Shown here: positions 8,375 to 17,558 of the stretch, piece by piece
How the letters are laid out: each line of letters begins with the position of its first letter
How positions within the stretch are numbered: position 1 is the stretch's first letter
NCBI RefSeq assembly: GCF_003289945.1
Contig: NZ_QMBP01000014.1
Span: forward strand, 124,001-188,000
Length of the DNA stretch: 64,000 nt
Direction of reading: 5' to 3'
Source of the DNA: Mesorhizobium hawassense
GTDB lineage: Bacteria > Pseudomonadota > Alphaproteobacteria > Rhizobiales > Rhizobiaceae
The notes under the pieces: model-generated
Databases searched by the model: none
What the model saw: the letters and a program-made list of their open reading frames with translations, nothing else
What the model was told of the DNA's origin: nothing
Made by a program: the position numbers and the translations under genes

Positions 8375-8462
8375 TCGTCCCCGTGCCGGCGGCAGTAGCC
8401 GTTGGCTCATAACGCGTCGTAACCTGCGAAAGCCTGTTGCGGCGCCATCGAGGGCAGCGTTG

Positions 8463-9644
8463 ATGAAACGATCCGGAGCCTTGCTTCTTGTTCCCCTGGC
8501 CGTGCTGCTGAGCGGCTGCGACCTCGTCGTGCTGTCGCCCGCGGGCGACGTGGCAGTGCAGCAGCGCGACTTGCTCGTCGCTTCGACCCTTTTGATGCTG
8601 CTCATCATCGTGCCGGTCATGGCGCTGACCGTGCTGTTTGCTTGGCGCTACCGGCAATCCAGCACCACGGCGACCTATACGCCCGACTGGGACCATTCGA
8701 CCAAGCTGGAGCTGGTGATCTGGGCAGCGCCGCTGCTCGTCATCATCTGCCTCGGCGCGCTGACCTGGCTCGGCACCCATCTGCTCGATCCCTACCGGCG
8801 CATCGACCGCATCGAGCCCGGACAGCCGGTCACGCAGAACCACAAGCCGCTCAAGGTCGAGGTCGTCGCGCTCGATTGGAAATGGCTGTTCATCTATCCG
8901 GATTACGGCATCGCCTCCGTCAACGAGCTGGCCGCGCCGGTCAACCAGCCGATCGACTTCCGCATCACCTCGTCGACGGTGATGAACTCCTTCTACATTC
9001 CGGCCCTTGCCGGGCAGATCTACGCCATGCCTGCCATGGAAACCAAGCTGCACGCCGTCATCAACCGTCCGGGCACCTATACCGGCTTCTCGGCCAATTA
9101 CAGCGGCGCCGGCTTCTCCGGCATGCGCTTTGCGTTCCACGGCCTCTCCGACCAGGCCTTCGGCGAGTGGGTGACGCAAGCCAAAAGCGCGCAGGGCACG
9201 CTCAGCCGCGAGACCTATCTTGAGCTCGAACGCCCGAGCGAGAACGAACCGGTGCGCCACTATGCCTCCGTCGATCCCGACCTCTATGGCGCCATTCTCA
9301 ATCTGTGCGTCGAGCGCGGCAAGATGTGCATGAACGAGATGATGTCGATCGACGCCAAGGGCGGCCTCGGGCTCGCCGGCGTGCGCAACACCTTGCCGCT
9401 GCAATATGACGAGCTTTCGCGGCGCGGCGCGGTGTTCGGCAACGATCCGGCCTATGTCGCGAGCATCTGCACCGCGGAGGAGGCGGCCGCCTCCTCGCGC
9501 GCGGCCCGCGATACGGACGCGAAATACTGGCCGGTGCGCGATCTTTCCCCGTTGCGCGGGGCAGGGCTGCTCGGCCCCGGTACGGGCACCCGCCGCGCCG
9601 ACGCCGAGGCGCCGTCGCTCGGCTTGTTGCGCTTGGAATTGTGA
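8463..9644 (+). CDS. cyoA: quinol oxidase subunit II
   Basis: 393 residues from the ATG at 8463 (GAGGG upstream). The N-terminus is a lipoprotein signal with lipobox LLSGC (Cys19), followed by two membrane helices (LLVASTLLMLLIIVPVMALTVLFAW and LELVIWAAPLLVIICLGALTW). The periplasmic cupredoxin-like domain has WKWLFIYPDYGIASVNELA and VMNSFYIPALAGQIYAMPAME. The CuA ligands of cytochrome c oxidases are absent, as in bo3 ubiquinol oxidases. It leads the cyoABCD-SURF1-kinase-regulator operon. The C-terminal ~60 residues (AEEAAASSRAARDTDAKYW and on) are a low-complexity tail seen in alphaproteobacterial members. Confidence 0.95.
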   Translation: MKRSGALLLVPLAVLLSGCDLVVLSPAGDVAVQQRDLLVASTLLMLLIIVPVMALTVLFAWRYRQSSTTATYTPDWDHSTKLELVIWAAPLLVIICLGALTWLGTHLLDPYRRIDRIEPGQPVTQNHKPLKVEVVALDWKWLFIYPDYGIASVNELAAPVNQPIDFRITSSTVMNSFYIPALAGQIYAMPAMETKLHAVINRPGTYTGFSANYSGAGFSGMRFAFHGLSDQAFGEWVTQAKSAQGTLSRETYLELERPSENEPVRHYASVDPDLYGAILNLCVERGKMCMNEMMSIDAKGGLGLAGVRNTLPLQYDELSRRGAVFGNDPAYVASICTAEEAAASSRAARDTDAKYWPVRDLSPLRGAGLLGPGTGTRRADAEAPSLGLLRLEL

Positions 9645-9653
9645 GGATCGCGG

Positions 9654-11651
9654 ATGCCTGAGTCGCTGACCAAATTCATCTTCGGCCGCCTCACTCTGGA
9701 GTCGCTGCCGCTGCACGAGCCGATCGTCGTCGTCACCTTCATCGTGGTGGCGCTGGGCGGCCTCGCGGTTCTCGGCGCCATCACCTATTTCAAGCTCTGG
9801 GGTTATCTGTGGCGCGAATGGTTCACCAGCGTCGACCACAAGAAGATCGGCGTCATGTACATGGCGCTCGGCCTCGTCATGCTTTTGCGCGGCTTCTCCG
9901 ACGCCATTATGATGCGCCTGCAGCAGGCGATCGCCTTCAACGGGTCCGAGGGCTATCTCAACGCCCATCACTACGACCAGATCTTCACCGCCCATGGCGT
10001 GATCATGATCTTCTTCGTGGCGATGCCTTTCGTCACCGGGCTGATGAACTTCGTCGTGCCGCTGCAGATCGGCGCGCGCGACGTCTCCTTCCCCTTCCTC
10101 AACAATTTCAGTTTCTGGATGACGGTCGGCGGCGCCATCCTGGTCATGGCCTCGCTATTCGTCGGCGAGTTCGCCCGCACCGGGTGGCTGGCCTATCCGC
10201 CGCTCTCGGGCATCGACTACAGTCCAGACGTCGGTGTCGATTACTACATCTGGGCGCTGCAGGTCGCCGGTGTCGGCACGACTTTGTCCGGCATCAATCT
10301 CATCTGCACCATCATCAAGATGCGCGCCCCCGGCATGACGATGATGCGTATGCCCATCTTCACCTGGACCTCCCTTTGCACCAACGTGCTGATCGTGGCG
10401 TCCTTCCCGGTGTTGACGGCGGTGCTGACGCTGTTGGCGCTCGACCGCTATGTCGGCACCAACTTCTTCACCAACGACTTCGGCGGCAACCCGATGATGT
10501 ATGTGAACCTCATCTGGATATGGGGTCACCCGGAGGTCTACATCCTCATCCTGCCGCTGTTCGGCGTCTTTTCCGAGGTCACCTCGACCTTCTCCGGCAA
10601 GCGCCTGTTCGGCTACACCTCGATGGTCTACGCCACGGTGGTCATCACCATCCTGTCCTACCTGGTCTGGCTGCACCACTTCTTCACCATGGGCTCCGGC
10701 GCCAGCGTCAATTCCTTCTTCGGCATCACCACGATGATCATCTCGATCCCGACCGGGGCGAAGATGTTCAACTGGCTGTTCACCATGTATCGCGGCCGCA
10801 TCCGCTTCGAGCTGCCGATGATGTGGACGCTGGCCTTCATGCTCACCTTCGTCGTCGGCGGCATGACCGGCGTGCTGCTTGCCGTGCCGCCGGCCGACTT
10901 CGTGCTGCACAACAGCCTGTTCCTGATCGCGCATTTCCACAACGTCATCATTGGCGGCGTGCTCTTCGGCCTGTTCGCCGGCATCGCCTACTGGTGGCCC
11001 AAGGCCTTCGGCTTCAGGCTCGATCCGTTCTGGGGCAAGGTCTCGTTCTGGTGCTGGGTGCTCGGCTTCTGGTTCGCCTTCATGCCGCTCTACATACTCG
11101 GCCTGATGGGCGTGACGCGCCGCATGCGGGTCTTCGACGATCCCTCGCTGCAGATCTGGTTCGTCATCGCCGCCTTCGGCGCGGTGCTGATCGCCGGTGG
11201 TATCGCCGCCTTCCTGGTGCAGATCTTCGTCTCCATCCGCAGGCGCGAAGCGCTGGCCGATCACACCGGCGATCCTTGGGATGGCCGCACGCTCGAATGG
11301 TCCACTTCCTCGCCGCCGCCGGCCTACAACTTCGCCTTCACGCCGGTCATTCGCGACAATGACGCCTGGTTCGACATGAAGAGAGCAGGCTACCGTCGCC
11401 CGCTCTCGGGCTTCAAGCCGATCCATATGCCGAAGAACACGGGCACCGGGGTGATCCTGGCCGCCTTAAGCGTCGCGCTCGGCTTCGGCTTGATCTGGTA
11501 CATGTGGTGGCTGGCGGCGCTGAGCTTCGTCTGCCTGATCGCAACCGCGATCGGCCATACCTTCAACTATCACCGCGACTTCGACATCCCGGCGGCCGAG
11601 GTCGCGCAGACGGAGGAGGCGAGGACGACGCTCCTCGCCGCCCAAGGCTAG
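9654..11651 (+). CDS. cyoB: quinol oxidase subunit I, haem-copper catalytic subunit
   Basis: 665 residues, the usual length, with about 15 membrane helices. All haem-copper ligands are visible: the low-spin haem histidine in FTAHGVIMIFF, the CuB His-Tyr crosslink region WGHPEVYILILPLFG, the histidine pair in LVWLHHFFTMG, and the two haem histidines in HFHNVIIGG. It oxidises ubiquinol and reduces oxygen to water while pumping protons in the inner membrane. It starts 9 bases after cyoA with a GAGGA ribosome site. Confidence 0.97.
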   Translation: MPESLTKFIFGRLTLESLPLHEPIVVVTFIVVALGGLAVLGAITYFKLWGYLWREWFTSVDHKKIGVMYMALGLVMLLRGFSDAIMMRLQQAIAFNGSEGYLNAHHYDQIFTAHGVIMIFFVAMPFVTGLMNFVVPLQIGARDVSFPFLNNFSFWMTVGGAILVMASLFVGEFARTGWLAYPPLSGIDYSPDVGVDYYIWALQVAGVGTTLSGINLICTIIKMRAPGMTMMRMPIFTWTSLCTNVLIVASFPVLTAVLTLLALDRYVGTNFFTNDFGGNPMMYVNLIWIWGHPEVYILILPLFGVFSEVTSTFSGKRLFGYTSMVYATVVITILSYLVWLHHFFTMGSGASVNSFFGITTMIISIPTGAKMFNWLFTMYRGRIRFELPMMWTLAFMLTFVVGGMTGVLLAVPPADFVLHNSLFLIAHFHNVIIGGVLFGLFAGIAYWWPKAFGFRLDPFWGKVSFWCWVLGFWFAFMPLYILGLMGVTRRMRVFDDPSLQIWFVIAAFGAVLIAGGIAAFLVQIFVSIRRREALADHTGDPWDGRTLEWSTSSPPPAYNFAFTPVIRDNDAWFDMKRAGYRRPLSGFKPIHMPKNTGTGVILAALSVALGFGLIWYMWWLAALSFVCLIATAIGHTFNYHRDFDIPAAEVAQTEEARTTLLAAQG

Positions 11652-11660
11652 GGTTTGAGC

Positions 11661-12287
11661 ATGACATCGACGGCAATCACGGCCGGCGCCGAGCCGGTCT
11701 TCCACCTCGAAGAAGAGCACGCGCACGCCGAAGGCGGCAGCACCATGCTCGGCTTCTGGCTCTATCTGATGAGCGACTGCCTGATCTTCGCCATGCTGTT
11801 CGCGGCCTTTGGCGTGCTGGGCGGCAATTACGCGGCGGGTCCGGCGCCGAAGGACCTGTTCGATCTCGGCCTGGTGGCGGTCAACACCACCATGCTGCTG
11901 CTCTCCTCGATCACCTATGGCTTTGCCATGCTGACCATGGACAAGGGCCGCGTCGGCGAGACGCAATCCTGGCTCGCGGTGACAATGCTGTTCGGCTTGG
12001 CGTTCCTGTCCATAGAGCTCTACGAATTCGCCCACATGATCCATGAAGGCGCGACGCCGCAGCGCAGCGCCTTCCTGTCTTCCTTCTTCACGCTGGTCGG
12101 CACGCACGGCCTGCACGTCACCTTCGGCATCGTCTGGATGGTGACGCTGATGGTGCAGGTCGCGAGGCACGGCCTCATCGAGGCCAACCGCCGCCGGCTG
12201 ATGTGTCTCTCGATGTTCTGGCACTTTCTCGACGTCGTCTGGATCGGCGTCTTCACCTTCGTCTATCTGATGGGGACGTTGCGATGA
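11661..12287 (+). CDS. cyoC: quinol oxidase subunit III
   Basis: 208 residues from the ATG at 11661 (a TTG two codons upstream is less likely). Five membrane helices are seen, beginning MLGFWLYLMSDCLIFAMLF. The conserved ELYEFAHMIHEGATPQRSAFLSSFFTLVGTHGLHVTFG and the final SMFWHFLDVVWIGVFTFVYLMG are diagnostic of CyoC. It lies 9 bases after cyoB. Its stop overlaps the cyoD start (ATGA). Confidence 0.96.
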   Translation: MTSTAITAGAEPVFHLEEEHAHAEGGSTMLGFWLYLMSDCLIFAMLFAAFGVLGGNYAAGPAPKDLFDLGLVAVNTTMLLLSSITYGFAMLTMDKGRVGETQSWLAVTMLFGLAFLSIELYEFAHMIHEGATPQRSAFLSSFFTLVGTHGLHVTFGIVWMVTLMVQVARHGLIEANRRRLMCLSMFWHFLDVVWIGVFTFVYLMGTLR

Positions 12288-12658
12288 GCGCTCAGGATCA
12301 TGCCGGTCACGACCACACTCATGGCGGCGCCGCGCACGGCTCGCTGAAGGGCTACCTGATCGGCTTCGTCCTGTCGGTGATCCTCACCGCCATCCCGTTC
12401 TGGCTGGTGATGGATGGCGTCATCGACAACAAGCAGGCCACGGCCGTCATCGTCATGGCCTTCGCGGCGGTGCAGATCATCGTCCACATGGTCTTCTTCC
12501 TGCACATGACGCCAGCCTCGGAAGGCGGATGGTCGATGCTGGCGCTCATCTTCACGGTGATCCTCGTCGTCATCGTTTTGAGCGGCTCGCTCTGGGTGAT
12601 GTACCACCTCAACGCCAACATGATGCCGGGCCTGCACGAGATGCGGCAGATGCCATGA
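12284..12658 (+). CDS. cyoD: quinol oxidase subunit IV
   Basis: 124 residues, starting at the ATG that overlaps the cyoC stop. A histidine-rich N-terminus (DHAGHDHTHGGAAHG) precedes three membrane helices. FAAVQIIVHMVFFLHMTPASEGGWSML is the family signature. The small subunit helps assemble the CuB site of cytochrome bo3. The stop overlaps the SURF1 start (ATGA). No cyoE (haem O synthase) follows; that enzyme must be encoded elsewhere. Confidence 0.95.
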   Translation: MSAQDHAGHDHTHGGAAHGSLKGYLIGFVLSVILTAIPFWLVMDGVIDNKQATAVIVMAFAAVQIIVHMVFFLHMTPASEGGWSMLALIFTVILVVIVLSGSLWVMYHLNANMMPGLHEMRQMP

Positions 12659-13455
12659 GCCGTGTGTCAGGCGCGGGGAGGACCGACGTCGGGGCAAAGC
12701 GCGTAACTGAACGCGCCGGTGTTGGCGCCGCGCCGTCAAGGAGCGGCGCGTCGAGACTGCTTCTCGTCCTGCTCGGGCTTCTCGGCATCCTGGTGTTTGT
12801 TGGCCTTGGCATCTGGCAGTTGGAAAGGCGAGTCTGGAAGCTCGACCTGATCGCCCGCGTCGACCAGCGCATCCATGCACCGGTTGCAGATGCCCCTGGT
12901 CCAGCCAACTGGGGTGATATCAACGCTGCCTCCTCCGAGTACCGCCATGTAAGGCTGGCAGGCCAGTTCCAGGGCGCCAACACGCTGGTGCAGGCGGTGA
13001 CCGAGCTTGGCGGCGGCTATTGGGTGCTGACGCCGATGCGCAGCGACCGCGGTTTCACGGTTCTGGTCAACCGCGGCTTCGTTCCGCAGGAACGCAAGGC
13101 GGAGTTCCAGCAAGAGCGCGGCGGCCTGACATCCCCGACGGTGGTCGACGGATTGCTGCGCATCAGCGAGCCCGGCGGCGGCTTCCTGCGCAGCAACGAT
13201 CCGGCGGCCAACCGCTGGTATTCGCGCGACGTCGCGGCAATCGCCAGGGCGCGCGGCCTAACCGATGTCGCGCCCTACTTCATCGATGCCGGGGCATCCG
13301 ACGCGGACAGCTGGCCGCGCGGCGGGCTCACCGTCGTCACCTTCCGCAACAGCCATCTCGTTTATGCTTTGACCTGGTTCGCCTTGGCGGCGATGCTGGC
13401 GTTCGCCCTCGCCAGGCCGATTATCGCCCGCCGCAATCGGAACGCAGCGCGATGA
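12655..13455 (+). CDS. SURF1 family oxidase assembly protein
   Basis: 266 residues from the ATG overlapping cyoD. One membrane helix lies near the N-terminus (LLLVLLGLLGILVFVGLGIWQLERRVWKLDLI, with the conserved GxWQLxRxxWK motif), then a periplasmic domain with GGGYWVLTPM and FTVLVNRGFVPQERK, and a final helix near FRNSHLVYALTWFALAAMLAFALA. SURF1 proteins help insert haem a/o into haem-copper oxidases, which fits its place behind cyoABCD. The stop overlaps the histidine-kinase start. Confidence 0.93.
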   Translation: MSRVSGAGRTDVGAKRVTERAGVGAAPSRSGASRLLLVLLGLLGILVFVGLGIWQLERRVWKLDLIARVDQRIHAPVADAPGPANWGDINAASSEYRHVRLAGQFQGANTLVQAVTELGGGYWVLTPMRSDRGFTVLVNRGFVPQERKAEFQQERGGLTSPTVVDGLLRISEPGGGFLRSNDPAANRWYSRDVAAIARARGLTDVAPYFIDAGASDADSWPRGGLTVVTFRNSHLVYALTWFALAAMLAFALARPIIARRNRNAAR

Positions 13456-14798
13456 ACATCGCGTGGCCCCATCACGACAAGCCGTTCCTGGCGGCACCCC
13501 TCGCCGGCCAGGGCGGTGCCGCCTCGAATTCCGAAGCGACGAACCGCAAGAACCTTCTCCTGCTCGTCCAACTGCGTTGGCTGGCGGTTGCGGGGCAGGT
13601 GCTGACCATTCTGGCGACGCAATACTGGTTCGCCATCCCGCTGCCGCTGGCCGAGATGGCGGGCGTGGTGCTGTTTCTCGTCGGGTTGAACATCTTCAGC
13701 CTGTTCGCCCTGCGCGGCGACCGCCGCATCTCCAACACGCAGCTGTTCGTCGCGCTGATCTTCGACATGGCGGCGCTGACGACGCAGCTCTACCTGAGCG
13801 GCGGCGCCTCGAACCCGTTCGTGTCGCTCTATCTGCTGCAGATCACGCTCGGGGCCGCGCTGCTGGCGCCCTGGTCGACCTGGATCCTCGTGGTCGCCGC
13901 CTCGGCCTGCTTCGTCTTCCTCATCTTCGTTTTCCAGCCGATCGCCATTCCACATCACGGCGGCAGCGACCTTCTGGCCTTGCATCTGCGTGGCATGTTC
14001 ATCTGCTTCGTGCTGGCGGCCGGCCTGATCGTGATCTTCATGACGCGCATCAACCGAAACCTGCGCGAACGCGATGCCTATCTCTCCGACCTGCGTCAGC
14101 GATCGGCCGAAGAGGACCACATCGTTCGCATGGGTCTGCTGGCCTCCGGCGCCGCGCATGAACTCGGCACGCCGCTCTCGACCATATCAGTCATCCTGTC
14201 CGACTGGCGCCAGATGCAGGGCGTCAAGCGCAACCGCGAGCTTGCCGAGGACGTGGCTGAAATGCAGGCGCAGATCGAGCGCTGCAAGAGCATCGTGACC
14301 GGGATCCTCATGTCCTCCGGCCAGGCGCGGGGCGAGGGCACCATCCGCACCACGATCCGCCAGTTCCTCGACGATCTCGTCCAGGAGTGGCGCGTCAGCC
14401 GCCAGCCTGTCAAACTGGACTACGGCAACGGTTTCGAGCCCGACGAGCCGATCGTGTCCGACACGGCGCTGAGACAGGTGATCTTCAACGTGCTCGACAA
14501 TGCCCAGGAAGCATCACACGATTGGGTCGGCATCACCGCCGAGCGGCAGGATGAGAAGCTGGTATTCACCGTCAAGGATCGCGGGCCGGGTTTCGGCATG
14601 GATATTCTGACCGGGCTCGGCCAGCCCTATATGTCGAGCAAGGGGCGTCCGGGCGGCGGCCTGGGCCTCTTCCTGGTGTTCAACGTGGTGCGCAAGCTCG
14701 GCGGAGACGTTTCGGCGCGCAACACGGGCGAGGGCGCCTGCGTTACCCTTTCGCTGCCGCTGGCGGCGCTGACCGATGGAGGCGACCGTGAAGCCTGA
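13452..14798 (+). CDS. RegB/PrrB-like redox-sensing histidine kinase
   Basis: 448 residues from the ATG overlapping SURF1. Six membrane helices span residues ~35-200. Between the third and fourth lies GGASNPF (117-123), the GGxxNPF quinone-binding heptapeptide of RegB/PrrB/ActS. The H-box is ASGAAHELGTPLSTI with His236. A cysteine at 278 (QIERCKSIV) lies near where RegB proteins keep their redox-active cysteine. N, G1 and G2 boxes follow (FNVLDNAQEA, VKDRGPGFGM, GGGLGLFL). Being last but one in the oxidase operon suggests it senses the quinone pool set by the oxidase. That coupling is inference. Confidence 0.9.
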   Translation: MNIAWPHHDKPFLAAPLAGQGGAASNSEATNRKNLLLLVQLRWLAVAGQVLTILATQYWFAIPLPLAEMAGVVLFLVGLNIFSLFALRGDRRISNTQLFVALIFDMAALTTQLYLSGGASNPFVSLYLLQITLGAALLAPWSTWILVVAASACFVFLIFVFQPIAIPHHGGSDLLALHLRGMFICFVLAAGLIVIFMTRINRNLRERDAYLSDLRQRSAEEDHIVRMGLLASGAAHELGTPLSTISVILSDWRQMQGVKRNRELAEDVAEMQAQIERCKSIVTGILMSSGQARGEGTIRTTIRQFLDDLVQEWRVSRQPVKLDYGNGFEPDEPIVSDTALRQVIFNVLDNAQEASHDWVGITAERQDEKLVFTVKDRGPGFGMDILTGLGQPYMSSKGRPGGGLGLFLVFNVVRKLGGDVSARNTGEGACVTLSLPLAALTDGGDREA

Positions 14799-15321
14799 TC
14801 GATCCCTGTTCGTCGTCGAGGACGACGCGACTTTCGCGCGCACGCTCAAACGCTCGTTTGAAAAGCGCGACTACGACGTCGTGGCCTGCCACGACCGCGA
14901 CGCGCTGCTGGCCGCGCTGGAGACGGCCGTGCCTGCCTACGCGGTCGTCGATCTCAAGCTCGGAGCGGGATCGGGGCTCGAATGCGTCAAGCTTCTCAGC
15001 GCCCGCAATCCGTCGATGCGGATCGTCGTGCTGACGGGATTTGCCAGCATCGCCACGGCGGTCGAGGCGATCAAGCTGGGCGCGTGCCACTATCTGGCCA
15101 AGCCCGCCAACACCGACGACATCGAAGCCGCCTTCGGCCGCGCCGAGGGCGACGTTTCGGTGGCGCTCACCAGCCGTCCCACCTCGATCAAGAACCTCGA
15201 ATGGGAGCGCATCCATGAGACGCTGGTCGAGACCGGCTTCAACATCTCGGAAACCGCGCGCCGGCTCGGCCTGCACCGGCGCACCCTTGCCCGCAAGCTC
15301 GAGAAGCGCGTGGTGCAGTAG
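14788..15321 (+). CDS. RegA/PrrA-like response regulator
   Basis: The GTG at 14788 has GGAGG 7 bases upstream and gives 177 residues; an ATG at 14776 is an alternative. The receiver shows DD near the start (VVEDDATF), phospho-acceptor Asp55 in AVVDLKLGAGSG, and TGF and K (LAKPANTDD). A short linker leads to a Fis-like helix-turn-helix (FNISETARRLGLHRRTLARKL), the RegA form. It overlaps the kinase by 11 bases. RegA-type proteins control respiratory and other redox-related genes. The palindrome at 8354-8374 is a possible but untested site. Confidence 0.92.
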   Translation: MKPDRSLFVVEDDATFARTLKRSFEKRDYDVVACHDRDALLAALETAVPAYAVVDLKLGAGSGLECVKLLSARNPSMRIVVLTGFASIATAVEAIKLGACHYLAKPANTDDIEAAFGRAEGDVSVALTSRPTSIKNLEWERIHETLVETGFNISETARRLGLHRRTLARKLEKRVVQ

Positions 15322-15335
15322 GCGAGGGTCGGCAA

Positions 15336-16337
15336 CTACCCGACGGCCACGCCCAGCACCGAGACGCAATCCCCTGCCTTGACCAGGCCGGGGAAGTGAC
15401 GTGCCGCAAGCAGCCCGGACATCCTGGCCTTGATCTCCTGCGGCGCCTGGCCGGTGCGGCCGACCGGATAGATGCGCGCAATAGCCTGGCCGTCCTTCAC
15501 CGTCTCGCCGAGATCGACCATGGTCTCGATCATCCCGTCATCCTCGGCGAAGGCGAAGCAATCGCGGGACGGCATGTCCAGCCATTTTGTTCGAGTCTTC
15601 TCGACCGCACCAGACACAATACCGGCATGGCGAAGCACGTTGAGGATGCCGCGCCGGGCAATCCGCACCGTCTCGGCCCGCGACGTCCCGCCGCCGCCGA
15701 GCTCGGTGGTGACGAACACCTTGCCCATCTCCTCGGCGGCCGTGTCATACATGCCGACCGCATCGATCTCGGTCATGCGCATCGAGAACGGCGCCGAGAA
15801 GGCCTCGACCGCTGCGAAAGCCTTTTTCTCCTGCGCCTTGTCGGGCAGCGTATGCGCCGCGCAGAACGGCACGAAATCCAATGTCTTGCCACCCGAGTGG
15901 AAGTCGAAGACGAGGTCCGCGCGCGGCAGCAATTCGCGCTGGAAATAGTCGGCGATCTTCTCCGTCACCGTGCCGTCGGGGCGACCGGGAAAGGAGCGGT
16001 TCATGTTGCCCTTGTCGATCGGCGAGGTGCGCGTGCCGGCGCGGAAGGCCGGATAGTTCATCGCCGGCACGATGATGACCGTGCCGGAAACTTGGCTGGG
16101 ATCGAGAGTGCGGGCGAGTTGGTAGAGCGCCAGCGGCCCCTCATACTCATCGCCGTGATTGCCGCCGGTGAGCAGTGCCGTCGAGCCCTTGCCGTTGCGC
16201 ACGACACAGATCGGGATCATCACCGAACCCCAGGCCGAATCGTCGCGGCTGTAAGGCAGGCGCAGGAAGCCGTGCTGCACGCCGTCGTGCTCGAAGTCGA
16301 CGGTCGGCGCGATCGGCGACGGACGCAAAGCTGACAT
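15336..16337 (-). CDS. doeB: N-acetyl-L-2,4-diaminobutyrate deacetylase, ectoine degradation
   Basis: 333 residues from the ATG at 16337, six bases after doeA. It belongs to the succinylglutamate desuccinylase/aspartoacylase zinc family: GGNHGDEYEGPLAL holds the first zinc His and Glu, DFHSGGKTLDFVPF the third ligand, and NMNRSFPGRPDGT the Arg segment. It removes the acetyl group from N-alpha-acetyl-diaminobutyrate to give L-2,4-diaminobutyrate. The assignment rests on family plus position as last gene of the ehu/eut/doe operon; the gene is also called eutE. It ends 14 bases from the convergent response regulator. Confidence 0.92.
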   Translation of the reverse strand: MSALRPSPIAPTVDFEHDGVQHGFLRLPYSRDDSAWGSVMIPICVVRNGKGSTALLTGGNHGDEYEGPLALYQLARTLDPSQVSGTVIIVPAMNYPAFRAGTRTSPIDKGNMNRSFPGRPDGTVTEKIADYFQRELLPRADLVFDFHSGGKTLDFVPFCAAHTLPDKAQEKKAFAAVEAFSAPFSMRMTEIDAVGMYDTAAEEMGKVFVTTELGGGGTSRAETVRIARRGILNVLRHAGIVSGAVEKTRTKWLDMPSRDCFAFAEDDGMIETMVDLGETVKDGQAIARIYPVGRTGQAPQEIKARMSGLLAARHFPGLVKAGDCVSVLGVAVG

Positions 16338-16342
16338 CGGCC

Positions 16343-17521
16343 TCAGTCCTTCACGAAGAGCTTGCGCGGCACATTGGCCAGGCATTCGACGCCGCTGTCG
16401 GTGATCAGGATGGACTCGGTGATCTCCAGCCCCATCGTCTCCAGCCACAGCCCGGTCATGAAATGGAAGGTCATGCCGGGCTTGAGCTCTGTGCGGTCGC
16501 CGGGGCGCAGGCTCATGGTCCGCTCGCCCCAGTCCGGCGGATAGGAAATACCGATCGGATAGCCGGTGCGGTTGTCCTTGACGATGCCGTACTTCTTCAG
16601 GACGGCGAAGAAGGCGTTGGCGATGTCCTCGCAGGTGTTGCCGGGTTTCGCGGCGGCGAGGCCGGCCTCCATGCCCTCCAGCGTCGCCTTTTCGGTATCA
16701 AGGAAGGCCTGCGTCGGCTTGCCGAGGAAGACGGTGCGCGAAAGCGGGCAATGATAGCGGTTGTAGCAGCCGGCGATCTCGAAGAACGTGCCTTCGTTCA
16801 CCTTCATCGGCTTGTGGTCCCAGGTGAGATGCGGAGCCGAGGCATCGGCGCCCGACGGCAGCAGCGGCACGATCGCCGGATAGTCGCCACCGATGCCGTC
16901 GACGCCGCGCGTGCCGGCATCGTAGATCTCGGCGACCAGGTCGCATTTACGCATGCCGACTTCTATTCTGTCGACGATCCGTTGGTGCATGGCCTCGACG
17001 ATGCGGGCGGCGTTGCGCATGTAGCCGATCTCGGTCGCGCTCTTCACCGCGCGCTGCCAGTTCACCAGCGCGGTGGCGTCGGCAAAGCGGGCATTCGGAA
17101 GGTACTTCTGAAGTGCCGCGAAGGCGGCCGCCGAGAACCAGTAATTGTCCATCTCGACGCCGATGGTGAGCTTGTCCCAGCCGCGCTCGCCAAGCACCTT
17201 GGCGAGGTAGTCCATCGGGTGCCGCTCGGTCGATTGCACATAATGATCGGCGTAGCCGACGATGTTGTCATGCGCGAGGTAAGCGGTGCGCTTGGCGCCG
17301 TTGGCGTCCTGGCCGCGGCCATACCAGACGGGCTCGCCCGAAGGCGGTACGATCACCGCCTGGTGCACATAGAAGGACCAGCCGTCGTAACCCGTCAGCC
17401 AGGCCATGTTGGAAGGATCGCTGACGATCAAAAGATCGACGCCCTTGGCCTCCATGGCCTTCCGCGTCTTGGCGAGGCGATCGGCAAATTCGCTCCGCGA
17501 GAATTTGAGGTCTGGTTGCAT
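16343..17521 (-). CDS. doeA: ectoine hydrolase
   Basis: 392 residues from the ATG at 17521 with GAGGA upstream. The N-terminal creatinase-like domain (GVDLLIVSDPSNMAWLTGYDGWSFYVHQAVIV) and the M24 pita-bread domain (GGDYPAIVPLLPSGADASAPHLTW, ITESILITDSGVECL) are clear. In this family the metal ligands of true aminopeptidases are partly replaced. It opens the ectoine ring to N-alpha-acetyl-diaminobutyrate, the inducer recognised by EnuR (known from other proteobacteria). The gene is also named eutD. It lies 37 bases after eutC. Confidence 0.93.
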   Translation of the reverse strand: MQPDLKFSRSEFADRLAKTRKAMEAKGVDLLIVSDPSNMAWLTGYDGWSFYVHQAVIVPPSGEPVWYGRGQDANGAKRTAYLAHDNIVGYADHYVQSTERHPMDYLAKVLGERGWDKLTIGVEMDNYWFSAAAFAALQKYLPNARFADATALVNWQRAVKSATEIGYMRNAARIVEAMHQRIVDRIEVGMRKCDLVAEIYDAGTRGVDGIGGDYPAIVPLLPSGADASAPHLTWDHKPMKVNEGTFFEIAGCYNRYHCPLSRTVFLGKPTQAFLDTEKATLEGMEAGLAAAKPGNTCEDIANAFFAVLKKYGIVKDNRTGYPIGISYPPDWGERTMSLRPGDRTELKPGMTFHFMTGLWLETMGLEITESILITDSGVECLANVPRKLFVKD

Positions 17522-17558
17522 TTTGTTGGTCCTCGTTTGTTGGGCCTTGCGGCCAGCA

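Noticed and set aside
8307..9995. Minus-strand frame of 562 codons opposite cyoA/cyoB
   Set aside because: It overlaps two genes with clear cyoA and cyoB motifs; its product is Asp/His/Arg-rich shadow sequence.
10155..11426. Minus-strand frame of 423 codons opposite cyoB
   Set aside because: A shadow of cyoB with a repetitive charged product and no ribosome site.
12656..15335. Hidden cyoE gene within the oxidase operon
   Set aside because: After cyoD come SURF1 and the kinase/regulator pair with overlapping codons; there is no space or motif for a haem O synthase.
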